Origin: Spirochaetaceae bacterium | Lineage (GTDB): Bacteria > Spirochaetota > Spirochaetia > Treponematales > Breznakiellaceae | Length of the DNA stretch: 21,802 bases | NCBI GenBank assembly: GCA_031290205.1 | Contig: JAITNZ010000134.1 | Location: 1-21,802 of the forward strand | Direction: 5' to 3' | Part shown: positions 19,978 through 21,802 of the stretch, piece by piece | Position numbering within the stretch: position 1 is the first letter of the stretch | Layout of the letters: each line of letters starts with the position of its first letter | The notes under the pieces: generated by a model | The model's database searches: none | Told to the model about the DNA's origin: nothing | What the model saw: only the letters and a program-made list of their open reading frames with translations | Translations under genes and position numbers: made by a program

Positions 19978-21802
19978 ATGGAAACAAAGACTTTTACTAT
20001 CGGCGGCATGAGTTGCGTGAACTGCCAAAACAAAATTGAAAAGGCACTCCGCAGTGTGTCGGGCGTCGAAAGTGCGGATGTTAGTTACAAGAGCGGAACG
20101 GCGGTCATTACATTCGATGCGGATCTGCTCAGCGTAACGGAAATAAACGCGCGTATCGAGAAACTCGGTTACCAAGTGCTGGACGGCACTCAACGCGGGA
20201 CAACGCTCTCTGAAATCGGCGGCTACGTCGTCCTCGTTATCGCGCTGTGGCTACTCGTCCAGCATACCGGGCTTTCGAGCCTCTCGTCGGCGTTTCCGCT
20301 TGCCGAAGCGGGCATGAATTATGGAATGTTGTTCATCATCGGACTCATCACCTCGGTTCATTGCCTCGCCATGTGCGGCGGCATCAATCTCTCTCAGTGT
20401 CTGGGGAACAGGGGCTATGATGCGAACTATTCTGATACTCCCGTTATATCACTCGGGAGTAACGAAGAATACCAAAGTAAAACCTCGTTCCCCGTTCCCC
20501 GTTCCCCGTTCCCATCCCTCCTCCTGCCAAGCATCCTCTACAATGGGGGGCGCGTTGTATCCTACACGATCGTCGGCGCTCTTGTCGGCGCACTGGGCTC
20601 CGTGTTTACCATTTCCGGCAGCTTGCAGGGCATCGTGCAGATTATCGCCGGCGTATTCATGGTGGTGATGGGAATAAATATGCTGGGATTTTTCCCCGCA
20701 CTGCGGAAACTTAATATACCCATGCCGAAGCTGTTCGCAAAGCGCATAGAAGCGGAGAAAGAAAAGCACGGTAATCCACTACTTATCGGGTTATTAAACG
20801 GATTGATGCCCTGCGGTCCCCTACAGGCGATGCAGCTCTACGCACTTTCGACGGGTAGCCCCATAGCGGGCGCGGTTTCGATGTTCCTTTTTAGTGCGGG
20901 CACGGTGCCGCTGATGTTCGCATTCGGCGCGGTGAGTTCGCTACTTAGCAAAAGATTTACGGCGCGTGTGATGAAAGCCGGCGCCATCCTTGTTGCGGTT
21001 CTTGGCTTAACGATGTTCACCAACGGCTGGAGTTTGGGCGGTTTACCCAATCCCCTCGATTCGATGAGCGCGGTTTTTGCAAAAGGCGAACGGGGGGGCG
21101 GGGGAGCAAACGGCGAAGTGTTCCAAGCAAAAATAGTTGACGGAGTGCAGGTGGTTAATTCGACATTAAGCGGGGGGCGCTATCCGGCAATCACGGTGCA
21201 ACAGGGAATTCCGGTTAAATGGACGATAAACGCGCCGCAAGGTTCGATAAACGGGTGCAACAACCGGATGATAATACGGGAATACGGCATCGAGCATCGA
21301 TTCACTATGGGAGAAAACAAAATCGAATTTACGCCTGAAAAAACCGGACGCTTTCCATACAGTTGCTGGATGGGCATGATACGGAGCAGCATTACCGTTG
21401 TTGAGGCGGGGGCTGCCGTCGCGGCGGATACGGTAGATTCAAACGATGATATATTCAAACCAAGTCAGGCGGGGGTAACAATTCCGGCGGACGAAATTGC
21501 CCGAGCCGAGTATCACGACGAAGGCTATCAAACGGTCCGCATCAATCTGCGTGATGATGGCTTTTCACCTTCGGTAATTGCCGTAGAAAAGAATGTGCCG
21601 GCGATATGGGTTATCAATAATCATTCGCTTGAGGAGGGGAATAGCGAGCTGGTGTTTCCCGCATACTATGCCAAGATACCGATGAAGGATGGCGATAATT
21701 CTATTCAACTTATGCCGTCGAGCGATTTTGATTTTTCAACGGCGGATAATGTCTATTACGGTTTTGTTAAAGTGGTTGACGATATAAACGATATCGATGC
21801 GG
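19978..21802 (+). CDS. HMA-SafE-cupredoxin fusion, probable copper transport/handling protein (3' end beyond window)
   Basis: The frame is open for 608 codons to the window edge. Residues 1-68 are a heavy-metal-associated domain with Cys13 and Cys16 (GMSCVNC). A membrane segment lies at about 82-95. Residues about 112-348 form a SafE/DsbD-type membrane domain, with SVHCLAMCGG (126-135) and GLLNGLMPCGPL (271-282). Then comes a cupredoxin-like domain at about 395-476, with Cys427 (NGCNNR) and YSCWMGM (Cys463, Met465, Met467), likely metal ligands. A second beta-sandwich domain lies at about 518-600. A plausible role is to receive copper in the cytoplasm, move it across the membrane and pass it to the external cupredoxins. 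An insertion of about 40 low-complexity residues (141-180) in the SafE domain contains a 7-base tandem repeat. The start has a GAGGG at the right distance. Copper specificity is inferred from the domain mix. Confidence 0.85.
   Translation, partial: METKTFTIGGMSCVNCQNKIEKALRSVSGVESADVSYKSGTAVITFDADLLSVTEINARIEKLGYQVLDGTQRGTTLSEIGGYVVLVIALWLLVQHTGLSSLSSAFPLAEAGMNYGMLFIIGLITSVHCLAMCGGINLSQCLGNRGYDANYSDTPVISLGSNEEYQSKTSFPVPRSPFPSLLLPSILYNGGRVVSYTIVGALVGALGSVFTISGSLQGIVQIIAGVFMVVMGINMLGFFPALRKLNIPMPKLFAKRIEAEKEKHGNPLLIGLLNGLMPCGPLQAMQLYALSTGSPIAGAVSMFLFSAGTVPLMFAFGAVSSLLSKRFTARVMKAGAILVAVLGLTMFTNGWSLGGLPNPLDSMSAVFAKGERGGGGANGEVFQAKIVDGVQVVNSTLSGGRYPAITVQQGIPVKWTINAPQGSINGCNNRMIIREYGIEHRFTMGENKIEFTPEKTGRFPYSCWMGMIRSSITVVEAGAAVAADTVDSNDDIFKPSQAGVTIPADEIARAEYHDEGYQTVRINLRDDGFSPSVIAVEKNVPAIWVINNHSLEEGNSELVFPAYYAKIPMKDGDNSIQLMPSSDFDFSTADNVYYGFVKVVDDINDIDA
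20487..20514 (+). repeat. Heptamer tandem repeat inside the copper gene
   Basis: GTTCCCC occurs three times in a row (20487-20507), followed by GTTCCCA. The repeat lies in frame in the insertion of the SafE domain. As seven is not a multiple of three, gain or loss of one unit would shift the frame. Confidence 0.85.

Noticed and set aside
1..21802. tRNA or rRNA genes
   Set aside because: No cloverleaf with the T-loop and acceptor pairing, and no rRNA-like stretch, was seen in any intergenic region; this was by eye only.

Overview
The window looks like a chromosomal segment of a spirochaete, most likely a Treponema of roughly 50% G+C such as those found in termite guts. This rests on gene content (V-type ATPase subunits K and F, Rpn-type PD-(D/E)XK nucleases, an ATP-type class III cyclase, a BatD-like protein) and on style; it is an inference and was not tested by any search.

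Layout. 1-414 (+) is the 3' part of a PD-(D/E)XK nuclease-like gene. 415-958 has no convincing gene and holds hairpins, a MITE-like inverted-repeat pair and a minus-strand terminator. 959-3018 (-) is AT-rich and carries a two-domain lipoprotein and an AraC-type regulator. 3194-6488 (-) carries a BatD-like membrane protein with an SH3 domain, a PtsN-like PTS IIA protein and xseA. 6489-8515 is a repeat-rich stretch around a degenerate IS4-type transposase. 8516-11120 (+) carries a membrane class III adenylate cyclase and mazG. 11270-15644 (-) is a compact Hsp70-type cluster: a GrpE-like protein with a 70-residue Asp/Asn repeat tail, a short Hsp70, a TPR protein, and a J-like/TPR/SEC-C protein whose HPD motif reads QPD. 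15726-16124 (-) is a small lipoprotein. 16445-18694 (+) is a tightly coupled run atpK-atpF-tyrA-rhomboid. 18943-19809 (+) is an Rpn-type nuclease. 19978 to the right edge (+) is a large open gene encoding an HMA-SafE-cupredoxin fusion, probably for copper handling.

How the genes work together. The Hsp70 cluster is the most distinctive unit: its genes overlap by 8 and 4 bases or lie 61 bases apart, so they are probably made together. It looks like a dedicated chaperone machine with an altered co-chaperone. The ptsN/BatD pair is separated by only two bases. The atpK-atpF-tyrA-rhomboid run joins ATPase parts to unrelated housekeeping genes by stop/start overlaps.

Two sequence-level patterns stand out. 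Three genes (ptsN, xseA and the cyclase) have good -35/-10 pairs ending only 5-6 bases before the ATG and no ribosome binding site, which suggests leaderless mRNAs. A roughly 100-base intergenic repeat family is present in several copies on both sides of the transposase and again, inverted, after mazG.
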